DNA from: Francisella philomiragia subsp. philomiragia ATCC 25015
GTDB taxonomy: Bacteria; Pseudomonadota; Gammaproteobacteria; Francisellales; Francisellaceae
Direction: 5' to 3'
Assembly: GCF_000156715.1 (NCBI RefSeq)
Contig: NZ_DS999311.1
Span: forward strand, 285,471-349,470
DNA length: 64,000 nucleotides
The notes under the pieces were generated by a model. The model worked only from the letters and a program-made list of their open reading frames with translations. It was not told the DNA's origin and did no database searches. Each line of letters begins with the position of its first letter. Position 1 is the stretch's first letter. Below are positions 46,562-56,042 of this stretch, piece by piece. The translations under genes and the position numbers were made by a program.

Positions 46562-47017
46562 TTAAATTTCTCCACTAATTGCAAAATTTATCTCATCAAA
46601 ATTAAAGCCATTATACAACAGATAATTAACTGCTTTTTGCTTTAGCTTCAAATCTGATTGTACCTTATCTAAATCTTTATATTTTTTCTGTAAACACTTT
46701 TGACAGAGCTTAAACCAATCGATCTCTACCTCATGCAAAAAACACTCCACTAATTCTTGGGATAAGCCTTTTTGGTAAACAGCTGTATTTATAATTCTTC
46801 GCTTGCCTCGATACTTAGCAATTTCACTCATTATAAAAACTCGTGCGAACCTCTCATCAGATAGCCACTTATGTTTCTCAAACTCATCCAAAAGCGTAAC
46901 TATTTCATCACTTGAAATATTCTCACGAACTGTAAGTTTATCAAAAAGCTGTTTACGTGAATAATCTTGCTTAGCAAGTAGATATAAAAGATAGTTTTTT
47001 TCTTTAGATAAGCTCAT
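46562..47017 (-). CDS. recX: RecA regulator RecX
   Basis: RecX binds and modulates RecA filaments. With the ATG at 47017 the protein has 151 residues, made of three helical repeats (for example [19 protein letters not shown] and [34 protein letters not shown]). The frame is open 27 codons further into recA, but that extension is Asn/Ser/Lys noise from the recA reading frame. The chosen start overlaps the recA stop by 14 bp, the classic recA-recX coupling. Confidence 0.92.
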   Translation of the reverse strand: MSLSKEKNYLLYLLAKQDYSRKQLFDKLTVRENISSDEIVTLLDEFEKHKWLSDERFARVFIMSEIAKYRGKRRIINTAVYQKGLSQELVECFLHEVEIDWFKLCQKCLQKKYKDLDKVQSDLKLKQKAVNYLLYNGFNFDEINFAISGEI

Positions 47018-48086
47018 CTTGAGTAGCTTGTTCTGAAGCTTGCTTAGATTTAGACTGCTTTGATTTAGGTTCTGGTTGTACTTGCTCTTGTACAGCATAC
47101 TTCTGAGGTAATAAAAGTTGTAATAACGCTTTTTCTATCTCATCACGCTCAAGAGTGTTTTCTTTTAGATACTCTTTGGACTTTTCTTTACCTTGACCAA
47201 TTTTTTTACCTTTGTAGCTATACCAGGCACCTGATTTTTCTATAATCTCATACTTAGCACCAAGATCTATAAGCTCAGCTTCAAGAGATATACCCTCACC
47301 ATAAATCAGCTCAAACTCAGCTTGTTTAAATGGAGGTGCTACTTTATTTTTAACAATTTTAACTTTTATCTCATTACCACTGACATCAACACCATCTTTT
47401 ATGCTCCCACCTTTTCTAACCTCAAGTCTTACAGAAGCATAGAATTTAAGAGCATTACCACCAGTAGTAGTTTCAGGATTACCAAACATTACCCCAATTT
47501 TCATACGTATTTGGTTAATGAACATTACCAAGGTATTTGAACGTTTAATATTTGCTGTTAATTTTCTAAGGGCTTGTGACATCAGTCTTGCTTGAAGACC
47601 CATATGAGAATCTCCCATATCACCTTCTATTTCAGCTTTAGGTGTAAGTGCTGCAACCGAGTCTATCACAACAATATCAATACCTCCTGAACGGACTAGC
47701 ATATCTGCGATCTCTAAAGCTTGTTCGCCAGTATCTGGCTGAGAAACTATTAGATTATCAACATCCACTCCCAAAAGCTTAGCGTACTTAGGATCCAGTG
47801 CATGCTCTGCATCAATAAATGCAGCTACTCCTCCTTGCTTTTGGCACTGAGCTATTGCCAGAAGGGTAAGAGTCGTTTTACCTGATGACTCATGCCCATA
47901 TATTTCAATGATGCGTCCTTTAGGATATCCGCCTATCCCTAATGCGACATCAAGAGCGATAATCCCTGAAGGGATAACATCTATATCATGAGCAGTCTCT
48001 TGATCGCCTAATCTCATGATAGAACCTTTACCAAACTGCTTCTCAATTTGAGAGAGTGCAGACTCTAGAGCTTTTTCTTTACTCAT
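47004..48086 (-). CDS. recA: recombinase RecA
   Basis: RecA forms filaments on single-stranded DNA for homologous recombination. Walker A is [10 protein letters not shown] near residue 66 and Walker [11 protein letters not shown] near residue 136. Loop L1 and L2 sequences ([18 protein letters not shown] and [28 protein letters not shown]) are standard. The C-terminal tail is Gln/Lys/Ser-rich instead of strongly acidic. At 360 residues it is full length. It begins only 24 bp after the secB stop, with no room for its own LexA-controlled promoter in between. An AGGAG ribosome binding site lies 12 bases from the ATG. Confidence 0.98.
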   Translation of the reverse strand: MSKEKALESALSQIEKQFGKGSIMRLGDQETAHDIDVIPSGIIALDVALGIGGYPKGRIIEIYGHESSGKTTLTLLAIAQCQKQGGVAAFIDAEHALDPKYAKLLGVDVDNLIVSQPDTGEQALEIADMLVRSGGIDIVVIDSVAALTPKAEIEGDMGDSHMGLQARLMSQALRKLTANIKRSNTLVMFINQIRMKIGVMFGNPETTTGGNALKFYASVRLEVRKGGSIKDGVDVSGNEIKVKIVKNKVAPPFKQAEFELIYGEGISLEAELIDLGAKYEIIEKSGAWYSYKGKKIGQGKEKSKEYLKENTLERDEIEKALLQLLLPQKYAVQEQVQPEPKSKQSKSKQASEQATQDELI

Positions 48087-48110
48087 AACTAACTAAAACT
48101 CCTATAAATC

Positions 48111-48560
48111 TTAGTGTTGCTTACTATCAGCAGGCTTTTCTAAAGAATCTTGGTACATAGCATCAAAATTCACAGCAGACAAACATAGCTGAGGGAAGCC
48201 TCCACTGCTGACTAAATCAGAAATAGCTTCACGTGCGTAATGATACAGAATATTAGGACAAAATGCTTTTTTTGCATGCTCAATTTGAGCCTCTTGCATA
48301 TTTGATACTGTGAAAATTCCTGCTTGCTTTACTTCTGCTTCAAAAGCAACTATACCTTCATTTTCAACCTTAACTTCAAGAGTCAGAATACTTTCATAAG
48401 TGTTTTCTTCTGGAAGGTTGATCGCTTCTATTTTTAAATCAGTGTGTAGCTCTGGCTTCCATGCTGTAGTCCATATTTTATCGGAGTTGGGAATAGAGAA
48501 AGACATATCTTTTACATAAACTTTCTGAATTTGAAACTGAGGTTGTGCTTGCTGATCCAT
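48111..48560 (-). CDS. secB: protein-export chaperone SecB
   Basis: A 149-residue tetrameric cytoplasmic chaperone that keeps preproteins unfolded and hands them to Sec[23 protein letters not shown] (about 9-30), [22 protein letters not shown] (about 66-87) and [36 protein letters not shown] (about 101-136) are the family's conserved blocks. It lies 32 bp after the rhodanese-like gene and 24 bp before recA. The yibN-secB neighbourhood is like that of enterobacteria; the recA linkage is not. Confidence 0.96.
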   Translation of the reverse strand: MDQQAQPQFQIQKVYVKDMSFSIPNSDKIWTTAWKPELHTDLKIEAINLPEENTYESILTLEVKVENEGIVAFEAEVKQAGIFTVSNMQEAQIEHAKKAFCPNILYHYAREAISDLVSSGGFPQLCLSAVNFDAMYQDSLEKPADSKQH

Positions 48561-48592
48561 TCTATGATCCTTAATAATTTTTATAATTTTTC

Positions 48593-49015
48593 TTATTTTG
48601 ACAATGACTTAACAGGGTAGCTTGCTTGTAGCCATGCTGCTAAACCACCTTTAAGTACAAAAACTTGTTCAAAACCTTCTTTACGCAACCCTTGCATCGC
48701 TTTTTCTGGATTATCGCCGTATATAACTATAGGTTTAGACTTATACTTAGCTAGCTTATTCTGTTTTTGAGCTATCTCTTCTAGCTTAATATTATGCGCC
48801 CCAATAATATGCGCTTTAGCAAAACTTTCTTGGTCTCTTGTGTCTAAGTATACTCCCTTACCTCTATTAACAGTGATCACAGCATCTGCTACTGATAACG
48901 TATACTGAGCTTTCTTAGTTTGTGTAAGCTCAAACACAATATAGATAGCTAATAACAATATAAACGACAAACAAAACAGCAAGTTCTGTGATACAAAATA
49001 GCCTAAATTTTCCAT
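48593..49015 (-). CDS. membrane-anchored rhodanese-like protein (YibN-like), no active-site Cys
   Basis: A 140-residue protein. One N-terminal transmembrane helix (about 11-29, [19 protein letters not shown]) is followed by a rhodanese domain (about 42-135) with [29 protein letters not shown] and [18 protein letters not shown]. The loop that should start with the sulfur-carrying Cys reads [10 protein letters not shown], so it cannot act as a thiosulfate sulfurtransferase. This matches E. coli YibN, also encoded next to secB. A structural role near the Sec/YidC machinery is likely from context. Confidence 0.88.
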   Translation of the reverse strand: MENLGYFVSQNLLFCLSFILLLAIYIVFELTQTKKAQYTLSVADAVITVNRGKGVYLDTRDQESFAKAHIIGAHNIKLEEIAQKQNKLAKYKSKPIVIYGDNPEKAMQGLRKEGFEQVFVLKGGLAAWLQASYPVKSLSK

Positions 49016-49161
49016 GATTTAAATTTTCTTTTTTCAATTAATTACTTATATCTAAACTAAGATTATACATAGCTTTATAGTTAAAAAAAAGCGACTTTTA
49101 GATGTTAGTAAGTTTAAAAGAGTTTTAGAAAAAAGATATTGAATTATTTGCAGAATCGAAT

Positions 49162-49701
49162 TTATTGCATTTTAGCAATAACATCTTTAGTAACATCAAT
49201 ACTATCAACGTTATATAAACTCATTTCAGCAGGTAAGATAGCATCTAATTGCTTATCTTTAGCTACTTGAGCAGAAGCTTTAGTTAAAGCATCTTTAAAT
49301 GCATCTGCATCATCAGAAGCCATCTTTTGAACCTGATTCATCAAGTTCTGATATTCTCTCATTGCTTTTTCAAGATCTGCTTGAGCTTGTTGCTTATCCT
49401 GAGCTTCTGCTTTTTCAGCTGTCTGAGCATCTTTAGTATCGCCCTTAGCATCATCTGCTTGAACATCATCTTTCTCTTCAGTATAAGAGTTTACTTTTTG
49501 CTGTAAAGCTGTGATGTTTTGCTTAAGTTGATCCATCTGTGGCTTAAGCTTCTTCTCATCAGCAGTAACTTTTGCCTTACCTAAAGGTGAAGTCTCAAAT
49601 ATATCTTGAACGTTAGCAAAACCTACACCACCAGCCATAGCAGTAGTTGCAGATACCATTAAACCACCAGCAATCATCGCACCTAATATAGTCTTTTTCA
49701 T
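49162..49701 (-). CDS. Skp/OmpH-family periplasmic chaperone
   Basis: A 179-residue periplasmic protein. I chose ATG 49701, nine bases after AAGGA, over the in-frame ATG at 49710. The signal peptide MKKTILGAMIAGGLMVSATTAMA is clear. The mature protein starts with the Skp-like strand VGFANVQDIFETSPLGKA, followed by a long helical coiled coil. An unusual acidic, Ala/Asp/Lys/Gln-rich stretch (about 73-107) lies in the middle of that coiled coil. Skp trimers carry outer-membrane proteins across the periplasm. bamA is not adjacent here, unlike in E. coli. Confidence 0.85.
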   Translation of the reverse strand: MKKTILGAMIAGGLMVSATTAMAGGVGFANVQDIFETSPLGKAKVTADEKKLKPQMDQLKQNITALQQKVNSYTEEKDDVQADDAKGDTKDAQTAEKAEAQDKQQAQADLEKAMREYQNLMNQVQKMASDDADAFKDALTKASAQVAKDKQLDAILPAEMSLYNVDSIDVTKDVIAKMQ

Positions 49702-49793
49702 AATTTCCATTCCTTAGTTATGTTTAGTTTAGAAAACTTAGTTATAGTATCGATTATAATCATGGTTATTAGATGTTTCAACACCTAATGTAT

Positions 49794-50717
49794 TTATTTT
49801 AGACTAAAGCTTGTTTCTGAAAGTGCCCTATAATAAATACTGTTACCAAGCTTATTTGACACTGCTGTCAAAAAATCTAATGGCTGCGTATAATCAACGA
49901 TATCTAAATTATTAAACTTATCGCGCTTAAGTTGATTAACCGAAGCAAAACCATCAATTAGTCCCATCCTTTGTGCTTGAATACCACTAAAAGGCTCTCC
50001 GGAAAATGTTGTATCCATAGCTTTATCTTTCAATCTGTCACCTCTTGATTGCTCAACAGCTGTTATAAACACTTGATGCGTTTCATCTAAAAGCTTATTA
50101 AATTGTGCGGTTTGCTCTGGTCTTTCTGGAGAAAAAGGATCTAGGAAGTCCTTATTTGAGCCTGATGTGTATGTCCTACGTTCTATACCTAGCTTATCCA
50201 TAAGCCCCGTAAAGCCAAAACCACTACCTATAACACCTATTGAACCAACAATTGTCATTTTATTAGCATAAATTTCTTTTGCACCAGCAGCAATATAATA
50301 CCCTCCACTAGCACAAACGTTTGTACATACCGCATACATAGGAATATTTGGGTACTTTTGCTGTAGATATCTCATATGAGAATATATCTCATCAGATTGT
50401 ACAGGTGAGCCGCCCGGACTATTTATCTCAATAATTATACCCTTAACTGCTTTGTTTGAATAAGCATCATCTAGACTTTTATTAATTCTTTCTGCATTTG
50501 CCTCTGCATCTTCGACTATTACACCATCAACTTTGACTAACCCTATGTGAGATGTAAGCTCTTTTGATGAGCTAAATAAGCTAGGGATAATTATGACTAA
50601 GACAATCAAGATAATTATAGATCTAGTAAAAAACTTCCAACGCCTCTTGCTTTTAATATCCTTTAGATAAGCTTGAGCTAACTTTTCTAGTGTCTCTTTG
50701 GAAATGTTATTTTCCAT
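49794..50717 (-). CDS. sppA: signal peptide peptidase, S49 family
   Basis: A 307-residue membrane-anchored serine protease of the short SppA form. One N-terminal helix (about 30-48, [16 protein letters not shown]) anchors the periplasmic catalytic domain. [18 protein letters not shown] (about 96-113) shapes the oxyanion site. The nucleophile Ser is in [18 protein letters not shown] near residue 140, and the catalytic Lys lies some 50 residues later in the [18 protein letters not shown] region. It degrades leftover signal peptides. It sits about 90 bp upstream of the skp-like gene on the same strand. Confidence 0.92.
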   Translation of the reverse strand: MENNISKETLEKLAQAYLKDIKSKRRWKFFTRSIIILIVLVIIIPSLFSSSKELTSHIGLVKVDGVIVEDAEANAERINKSLDDAYSNKAVKGIIIEINSPGGSPVQSDEIYSHMRYLQQKYPNIPMYAVCTNVCASGGYYIAAGAKEIYANKMTIVGSIGVIGSGFGFTGLMDKLGIERRTYTSGSNKDFLDPFSPERPEQTAQFNKLLDETHQVFITAVEQSRGDRLKDKAMDTTFSGEPFSGIQAQRMGLIDGFASVNQLKRDKFNNLDIVDYTQPLDFLTAVSNKLGNSIYYRALSETSFSLK

Positions 50718-50804
50718 TTTATCTCCATATTTGTTAATATTTTCTCAACAATTTTAAATCTATTTATAATAAAATTACACTGTTTAAATTTAAGGGTAAC
50801 TAAA

Positions 50805-51161
50805 ATGTCAGCATCACTTGAAACCAAAGCAAAAAAATTAGGCCTAGATAATATTGAAAAACACATATTCTTATGTTGTGATCAAGAAAGACAAAAATGT
50901 TGCGCAGGGGATGTCTCACTGAAGTCATGGGAGTACCTAAAAAAGAGACTCCAAGAGCTAAAACTATCACAAAATGGCCATATCTATAGATCAAAAACAT
51001 ACTGCCTAAGAGTTTGCCAAAATGGTCCAATAGCAGTAGTACAACCAGATAATGTTTGGTATCACTCTTGTACTCCAGAAGTTTTAGAAAAAATCATTCA
51101 AAAGCATCTAATTGGTGGCAAAATAGTTAAAAAATACGCTTTTGCAAAAAGAGAATCTTAA
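50805..51161 (+). CDS. thioredoxin-like (2Fe-2S) ferredoxin-domain protein
   Basis: A 118-residue cytosolic protein with a thioredoxin-like 2Fe-2S fold. Cys residues are placed as in that family: [17 protein letters not shown] (about 20-36) and [23 protein letters not shown] (about 65-87). These proteins are electron carriers of unknown partner, related to the NuoE-type domain. The [17 protein letters not shown] end (about 86-102) is typical. It is transcribed divergently from sppA with about 90 bp between the starts. Confidence 0.85.
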   Translation: MSASLETKAKKLGLDNIEKHIFLCCDQERQKCCAGDVSLKSWEYLKKRLQELKLSQNGHIYRSKTYCLRVCQNGPIAVVQPDNVWYHSCTPEVLEKIIQKHLIGGKIVKKYAFAKRES

Positions 51162-51322
51162 AATACCAAATCAACACCTTGCACAAAAATCACTCTAAAA
51201 TCATATCTTAATTCAAGTTACCGTTTTTTTAAAAAATATAGTTATCAAATGATTGCCTTATCTATGAACAAAGGATATGCTGAAAGTGATTTTAAAATTT
51301 ATTTAAACTAAAAGAGGGATTT

Positions 51323-53020
51323 ATGAGTAAGAATATTAATGGTAAAAAAGTTTCTGATACCGCTAAAGATGCTACTAATGTGGCTGAGTATGTAGTATCA
51401 AGATTAGTAGATTTAGGAATAGATCATTCATTTTCGGTGCCTGGAGATTTTGCATTTGCATTAGATCACGCACTTATCAACAACCCAAAACTTAATAATA
51501 TCGTAAATGCTAATGAGCTTAATGCTAGTTATGCTGCAGATGGTTTTGCCAGAGTCAATGGAGCTGCTATCTTATGCACTACTTATGCTGTTGGTGAGTT
51601 GAGCGCTCTAAATGGTGTCATGGGCTCAAAAGCAGAGAACTTAGTTGTTTTTCACTTAGTTGGTAGTCCAAATGATGCAGCGGTCGGGAAGAAAAAGCAA
51701 GTTCACCATACATTAGGTGATGGTGTTTTTGGAAACTTTTTTGATTTGTCAGCTTCAGCAACATGTGTCTCAGCTATTATTACTCCTGAAAATGCTCGTA
51801 GAGAAATGAATAGAGTCATAGCAGAAGCATTCAAATATCGCAAACCTGCTTATATAAGCGTATCCCTGGATGGTGGAAATCGTCCTGTAACAGATATAAC
51901 ACCAGATGACATAGATTGTAGTTATCTAAAAACGAACCCTCATCAGCTTGACTTAGCTGTGAACCTAGTCTTAGAGCATCTAAGTAAAGCTAAAAAAGTT
52001 GTTGCTATCCCTGCTATCAAATTAGATAGATTTGGTGTAACTGAGAAAGCTATCAAACTCATAGAAAAGTTAAACATCCCTTTTGCTATTATGCCTCATG
52101 ATAAGAGCGTAATATCTGAAACACATCCTAACTATATAGGATTCTATGCTGGTTTATTATCAGATACAAATACAGCCAAGATAGTTGAAGATGCTGATCT
52201 TGTGATTAATTTAGGCGACGCACTATGGTCTGACTTTAACACTGCTGGATTTACTAATAATTTAGACTTAGATAAGGTTCTGAATTTAGGACCTCTATTT
52301 GTCGAAGACAAGAAAACTTATCTAGCTGATATTTATTTATCTGAGCTACTTGATGCTTTATTAGAAAAAGCTGATAGCATAAACTATCGCCCTGAATACT
52401 CTAGAATGACAATACAGGATGCTCCAATAACACAAGAAAACTTAACGCTTAGCGTGCTATACACACAAGTTTTAAAATTCTTAAAGAACACAGATAATCT
52501 TGTGGTAGAGACAGGCTCATCCTCTCTTAATATGCCAAAACTACCTTTACCTGAAGGTGTAAAATATCATAATCAAACGTTATGGGGCTCTATTGGTTGG
52601 GCGACACCTGCAACTCTTGGTATAGCACTAGCTAATCCTGATTCTAGAACAATATTAATCACAGGTGAGGGATCTCATCAATTAACACTTAATGAACTAG
52701 GAGTAATGGGAAGATATAAAACAAATCCTATTATATTATGTATAAATAACGATGGTTTTATGGTCGAAAGAGCGTTAGAGTTAGACCCTGATCCAAGTTA
52801 TGATGATCTCGCTCAATTAAACTATAAAGATTTACCAAAGGCTTTTGGTTGTAATGATTGGTTAACAATCAAAGTAAAAACAGGAGAAGGGTTAGCACAA
52901 GCACTGAAAAATGCCAGAGAGCATAAGAGCGGTGTATATATAGAAATTATTACAGGCAAATATGATTACTCAGATTCTTTAGAATTTTATAATAAACACC
53001 TTAAAGAAATGTATGGCTAA
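51323..53020 (+). CDS. thiamine-diphosphate 2-oxoacid decarboxylase (pyruvate/indolepyruvate type)
   Basis: A 565-residue ThDP enzyme. The catalytic Glu is in NANELNASYAADGFARVNG near residue 64, and the double His typical of pyruvate and indolepyruvate decarboxylases is in VHHTLGDGVFG near residue 128. The ThDP/Mg motif reads ITGEGSHQLTLNELGVMGRYKTNPIILCINND (about 448-480), with GEG in place of the common GDG. The enzyme decarboxylates a 2-oxo acid to an aldehyde in the cytoplasm; the substrate is uncertain. An AGAGGG ribosome binding site precedes the start. It converges on the antiporter gene with 15 bp between stops. Confidence 0.88.
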   Translation: MSKNINGKKVSDTAKDATNVAEYVVSRLVDLGIDHSFSVPGDFAFALDHALINNPKLNNIVNANELNASYAADGFARVNGAAILCTTYAVGELSALNGVMGSKAENLVVFHLVGSPNDAAVGKKKQVHHTLGDGVFGNFFDLSASATCVSAIITPENARREMNRVIAEAFKYRKPAYISVSLDGGNRPVTDITPDDIDCSYLKTNPHQLDLAVNLVLEHLSKAKKVVAIPAIKLDRFGVTEKAIKLIEKLNIPFAIMPHDKSVISETHPNYIGFYAGLLSDTNTAKIVEDADLVINLGDALWSDFNTAGFTNNLDLDKVLNLGPLFVEDKKTYLADIYLSELLDALLEKADSINYRPEYSRMTIQDAPITQENLTLSVLYTQVLKFLKNTDNLVVETGSSSLNMPKLPLPEGVKYHNQTLWGSIGWATPATLGIALANPDSRTILITGEGSHQLTLNELGVMGRYKTNPIILCINNDGFMVERALELDPDPSYDDLAQLNYKDLPKAFGCNDWLTIKVKTGEGLAQALKNAREHKSGVYIEIITGKYDYSDSLEFYNKHLKEMYG

Positions 53021-53035
53021 ATCGACTACGATTAT

Positions 53036-54286
53036 CTATTTCTTAGCATAAGCTTTCTCTAAAACTTTCCTGAAAGAAATTCCCTGTATAAATATTGATA
53101 ACAATACTGCCACATAAATAATTGATGAAGTATGACTGTATCTATGCTCAAGAGGTATACTTAAAACCAATGCGATCGACACACCTCCTCTTAAGCCAGC
53201 CCACGTCATCACAAGATTATTTCGCCAAAAATTATCTTGAGTTGTCTTATATACCATCAACATCGAAACAAAAATACTCAAATATCTAGCTACAAGTACA
53301 ATAACGAACAAGATACAACCCGCGATCATAACCTCATTTGAGAAAGTCATCTTTAAAGCTTCTATACCTATCAAAACAAACAAAAATGTATTTAGAAGCT
53401 CATCAATAACTGCCCAGAAACTTGATAATACTTTTTTTGACTCCTCAGAAACTATACCTCTAGGTTTAGAGTTGCCAATAACTATGCCACAAACTACCAT
53501 TGCCAAAGGCTCAGATACCTCAACTCTAGTTGCAATCCAAGATCCTACACTAACTATTGCTATTGATATAATTATAAGTGTATGTGGATCATCAGAGTTA
53601 GACATAAATTTAACTCCAATATAACCTAGCACCAGTCCCAAGCCAACACCTCCGACACCCTCTTGTAATAGCATTATCACAAAATTACTCAAGCTAATAT
53701 CCTGATTACCACGAATTATTGATGATAGTAAAATCAAAAATAAAACTATCGAAAATACGTCATTGAATATAGCTTCTCCCGAAAGGATAGCTTTAACCTT
53801 CTCTGGAACATTTTTTGTAGTTTTAAATACAGCAAACACAGTCACCGGGTCTGTTGGCGATAAAATTGCTCCTACCATTAAACAATGAATATAACTGAGA
53901 TTTACACCTATAATAACAGGAGCTAACAACCAGATTAAGGTACCGATAATAAAAGTTGAAATTACAACTCCTAAACTTGACAAAATACCTATATCAAGGG
54001 AGAAACCCCTAATCTTAGAAAAATCTAAGTGCATCGCTGATGCAAAAAGAAGGTAACCTAAAAGTATCTTTAAGACCAAAGTCTCAAAATTAACACTATC
54101 CAGCATATCATATACAGGTGAAAAGAAATTTGGCTCTAATTTTATTAGCACTAATAATGATAATGATATAAAAGCACTAAGGGCTGTAAGACCTATAGCT
54201 TTAGGTAAACCTAAAAACCTTAAATTAAAATAACTTGAATACGCGGCTATAACACAAAGTAAAACAAACAATGAATATAGGCTCAA
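53036..54286 (-). CDS. NhaP-type Na+(K+)/H+ antiporter
   Basis: A 416-residue CPA1 antiporter with about 12-13 hydrophobic helices. GAILSPTDPVTVFAVFKT (about 142-159) and LSGEAIFNDVFSIVLFL (about 168-184, with the ion-binding Asn-Asp) are the exchanger signature. WAGLRGGVSIALVLSIPL (about 364-381) is the helix 10-11 motif. No regulatory C-terminal domain is present. It has a close tandem paralog just upstream on the same strand, about 60 percent alike by eye. The paralog's N-terminus is broken, so this copy is probably the working one. Confidence 0.93.
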   Translation of the reverse strand: MSLYSLFVLLCVIAAYSSYFNLRFLGLPKAIGLTALSAFISLSLLVLIKLEPNFFSPVYDMLDSVNFETLVLKILLGYLLFASAMHLDFSKIRGFSLDIGILSSLGVVISTFIIGTLIWLLAPVIIGVNLSYIHCLMVGAILSPTDPVTVFAVFKTTKNVPEKVKAILSGEAIFNDVFSIVLFLILLSSIIRGNQDISLSNFVIMLLQEGVGGVGLGLVLGYIGVKFMSNSDDPHTLIIISIAIVSVGSWIATRVEVSEPLAMVVCGIVIGNSKPRGIVSEESKKVLSSFWAVIDELLNTFLFVLIGIEALKMTFSNEVMIAGCILFVIVLVARYLSIFVSMLMVYKTTQDNFWRNNLVMTWAGLRGGVSIALVLSIPLEHRYSHTSSIIYVAVLLSIFIQGISFRKVLEKAYAKK

Positions 54287-54404
54287 AACCGAAGATCTCC
54301 AAAATTACATAACCAATAATATATGTAGCTTATTATACTTGTTAATTGGCTTTATATGTATTTTAATTCTGAGATATAAAATTTAGGTAACAAGTATTTA
54401 AGCA

Positions 54405-55673
54405 TTAAGATTTTGATGAAATCACCTTATTACTATAGACCCTATCAAGAAGTCTTTTGAAAGTTATTCCTTGTATAAATATTGATAGAAAAACTGCTAT
54501 ATAAACGATTGAGAATGAGTTTGTTTGTCTATGGGCTAAAGGTATCGACAAGGCTAATGCAATCGACACACCTCCTCTTAGACCAGCCCACGTGATAATA
54601 AGATTATTTTTCCAAAAATCGCCTCTTATATTTCTCTCTGTAAGAAATAAAGATATAACCACACTACTATATCTAGCAAGAACAGAAATAATAAAAACAA
54701 CAACGCCTGCAGCGATATAATACCAAGAAGGATTCATCTCAAGTATCTCAATACCAACCAATACAAACAAGAAAGCATTCAGAAGCTCATCTATAACCAT
54801 CCAAAAGTTAGTAAGAATAGTTTTTGATTCTACTGATACTTTTCCCTGTGGACGTGAGTTTCCTATAACAATTCCTGTAATCGCCATGGTAATAGCTTCA
54901 GATACATGTAAGTGTGTCGCAAACCAAGAGCCAAAACTCACTAATGCCAGAGATATTATAATAAGGGTATATCCATCATCTAATTTACTCATCAGAGACT
55001 TACCCAGATAACCTAGTATAATACCAAGCAAAGCTCCACCAATCCCATCTTGCATAAATAGTAGTACGAGCTTGATCGAGCTTGTGTCTTGCTTGCCATC
55101 TATAACAATAGATAAGAAGAATAGGAATAATACGATTGAGAACACATCATTGAATAATGCCTCTCCCGATAAAATGGTTTTCACTTTCTTTGGTACATTT
55201 GTATTTTTCTTGAATACGTCAAATACTGTAACAGGATCCGTTGGTGAGAAGATAGCACCAATCATAAGACAACGTACATAGTCAACATGAATTCCTAGTA
55301 TATATGGTGCAGCAACCCAACATAATGTACCTATTGTAAAAGTGGATATTACGACTCCTAAACTAGAAAGTACAAATATACCATACGAGTTTCTTTTTAT
55401 TTCTATAAAGTTTAGGTGCATCGCTGACGCAAAAACAAGATAGCCAAGAAGTACTTCTAAAACTACTTCTTTGAAATTAACATTGTACAATAATGTGTAG
55501 ATGGGAAAGAGAGATTTATGATCAATCTTCAATAGCAATGCTATCAAAAGTGCTATCAAAGCACTTAAAACAGTTAACCCTATAGCTTTTGGCAACCTAA
55601 GATACCTATAGTTAATATAACTAGAGAAACCTGCGATAACGCATTATATTACAAATATATAATACTGATTCAC
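54405..55673 (-). pseudogene. second NhaP-type antiporter, N-terminus interrupted by an in-frame TAA
   Basis: A tandem paralog of the neighbouring antiporter. The open part (54405-55595) gives 396 residues with all exchanger motifs: GAIFSPTDPVTVFDVFKK, LSGEALFNDVFSIVLFL and WAGLRGGVSIALALSIPL. Reading the same frame upstream to GTG 55673 yields nine residues like VNQYYIFVI, then TAA at 55646-55644, then CVIAGFSSYINYRYLRLPKAIG. This aligns residue for residue with the start of the paralog (MSLYSLFVLL CVIAAYSSYFNLRFLGLPKAIG). The stop sits where the paralog has Leu. The protein would lose most of its first membrane helix unless a TTG start (55595) is used. A recent nonsense mutation is the best reading; a sequencing error is the alternative. 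Confidence 0.7.
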
Positions 55674-55771
55674 TTAAGTTCCACACAAACGTTGATTTAT
55701 ATAATTATAATATTGATTATTAATTTTGCATATTTTATTTAAAAACTTTCTTACTATATAAAGTTTAGAAA

Positions 55772-55780
55772 TGTTATAAT
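55772..55780 (+). promoter_or_regulatory. extended -10 promoter of the riboflavin operon
   Basis: TGTTATAAT, a full extended -10 element, lies about 8-10 bases before the first paired base of the FMN riboswitch, so transcription would start near 55787. No strong -35 hexamer is visible. Confidence 0.6.
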
Positions 55781-55788
55781 TTGAAAAT

Positions 55789-55930
55789 AATCTTCAGGGC
55801 AGGGCGAAATTCCCTACCGGCGGTAACTGTCTAATCACAGAAGCCCGCGAGCGCTTTTTAGATATTAAAAAGGTCTAGCAGATTTGGTGCAACTCCAAAG
55901 CCGACAGTATAGTCTGGATGAAAGAAGATT
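55789..55930 (+). promoter_or_regulatory. FMN riboswitch (RFN element)
   Basis: The conserved RFN skeleton is clear. The P1 stem pairs AATCTTC (55789-55795) with GAAGATT (55924-55930). The order of conserved blocks is AGGGCAGGGCGAAATTCCC, TACCGGCGGTAA, AGCCCGCGAGCG, a variable stem, GCAGATTTGGTGCAACTCC, AAAGCCGACAGTATAGTC and GGATGAAAGAAG. It controls the ribD-ribE-ribBA-ribH-def operon in response to FMN. Downstream, CCCTGCCCT at 56005-56013 is a perfect complement of AGGGCAGGG at 55796-55804 in the aptamer. This gives a long-range alternative pairing as the likely switch near the ribD start. Confidence 0.97.
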
Positions 55931-56042
55931 GAAGAAATTCAAAAGTAGAACCTGATAATAGCAACGGCTTTAGTGGCTGTTTGTGTGTTATTTTGTTTTG
56001 CTATCCCTGCCCTAAATGTAACTAAAGATTTTAGATGGGCAA

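Noticed and set aside
47018-47098. Longer recX start inside recA
   Set aside because: The extra 27 residues are low-complexity and lie wholly in recA coding sequence; the internal ATG gives the normal 14-bp overlap.
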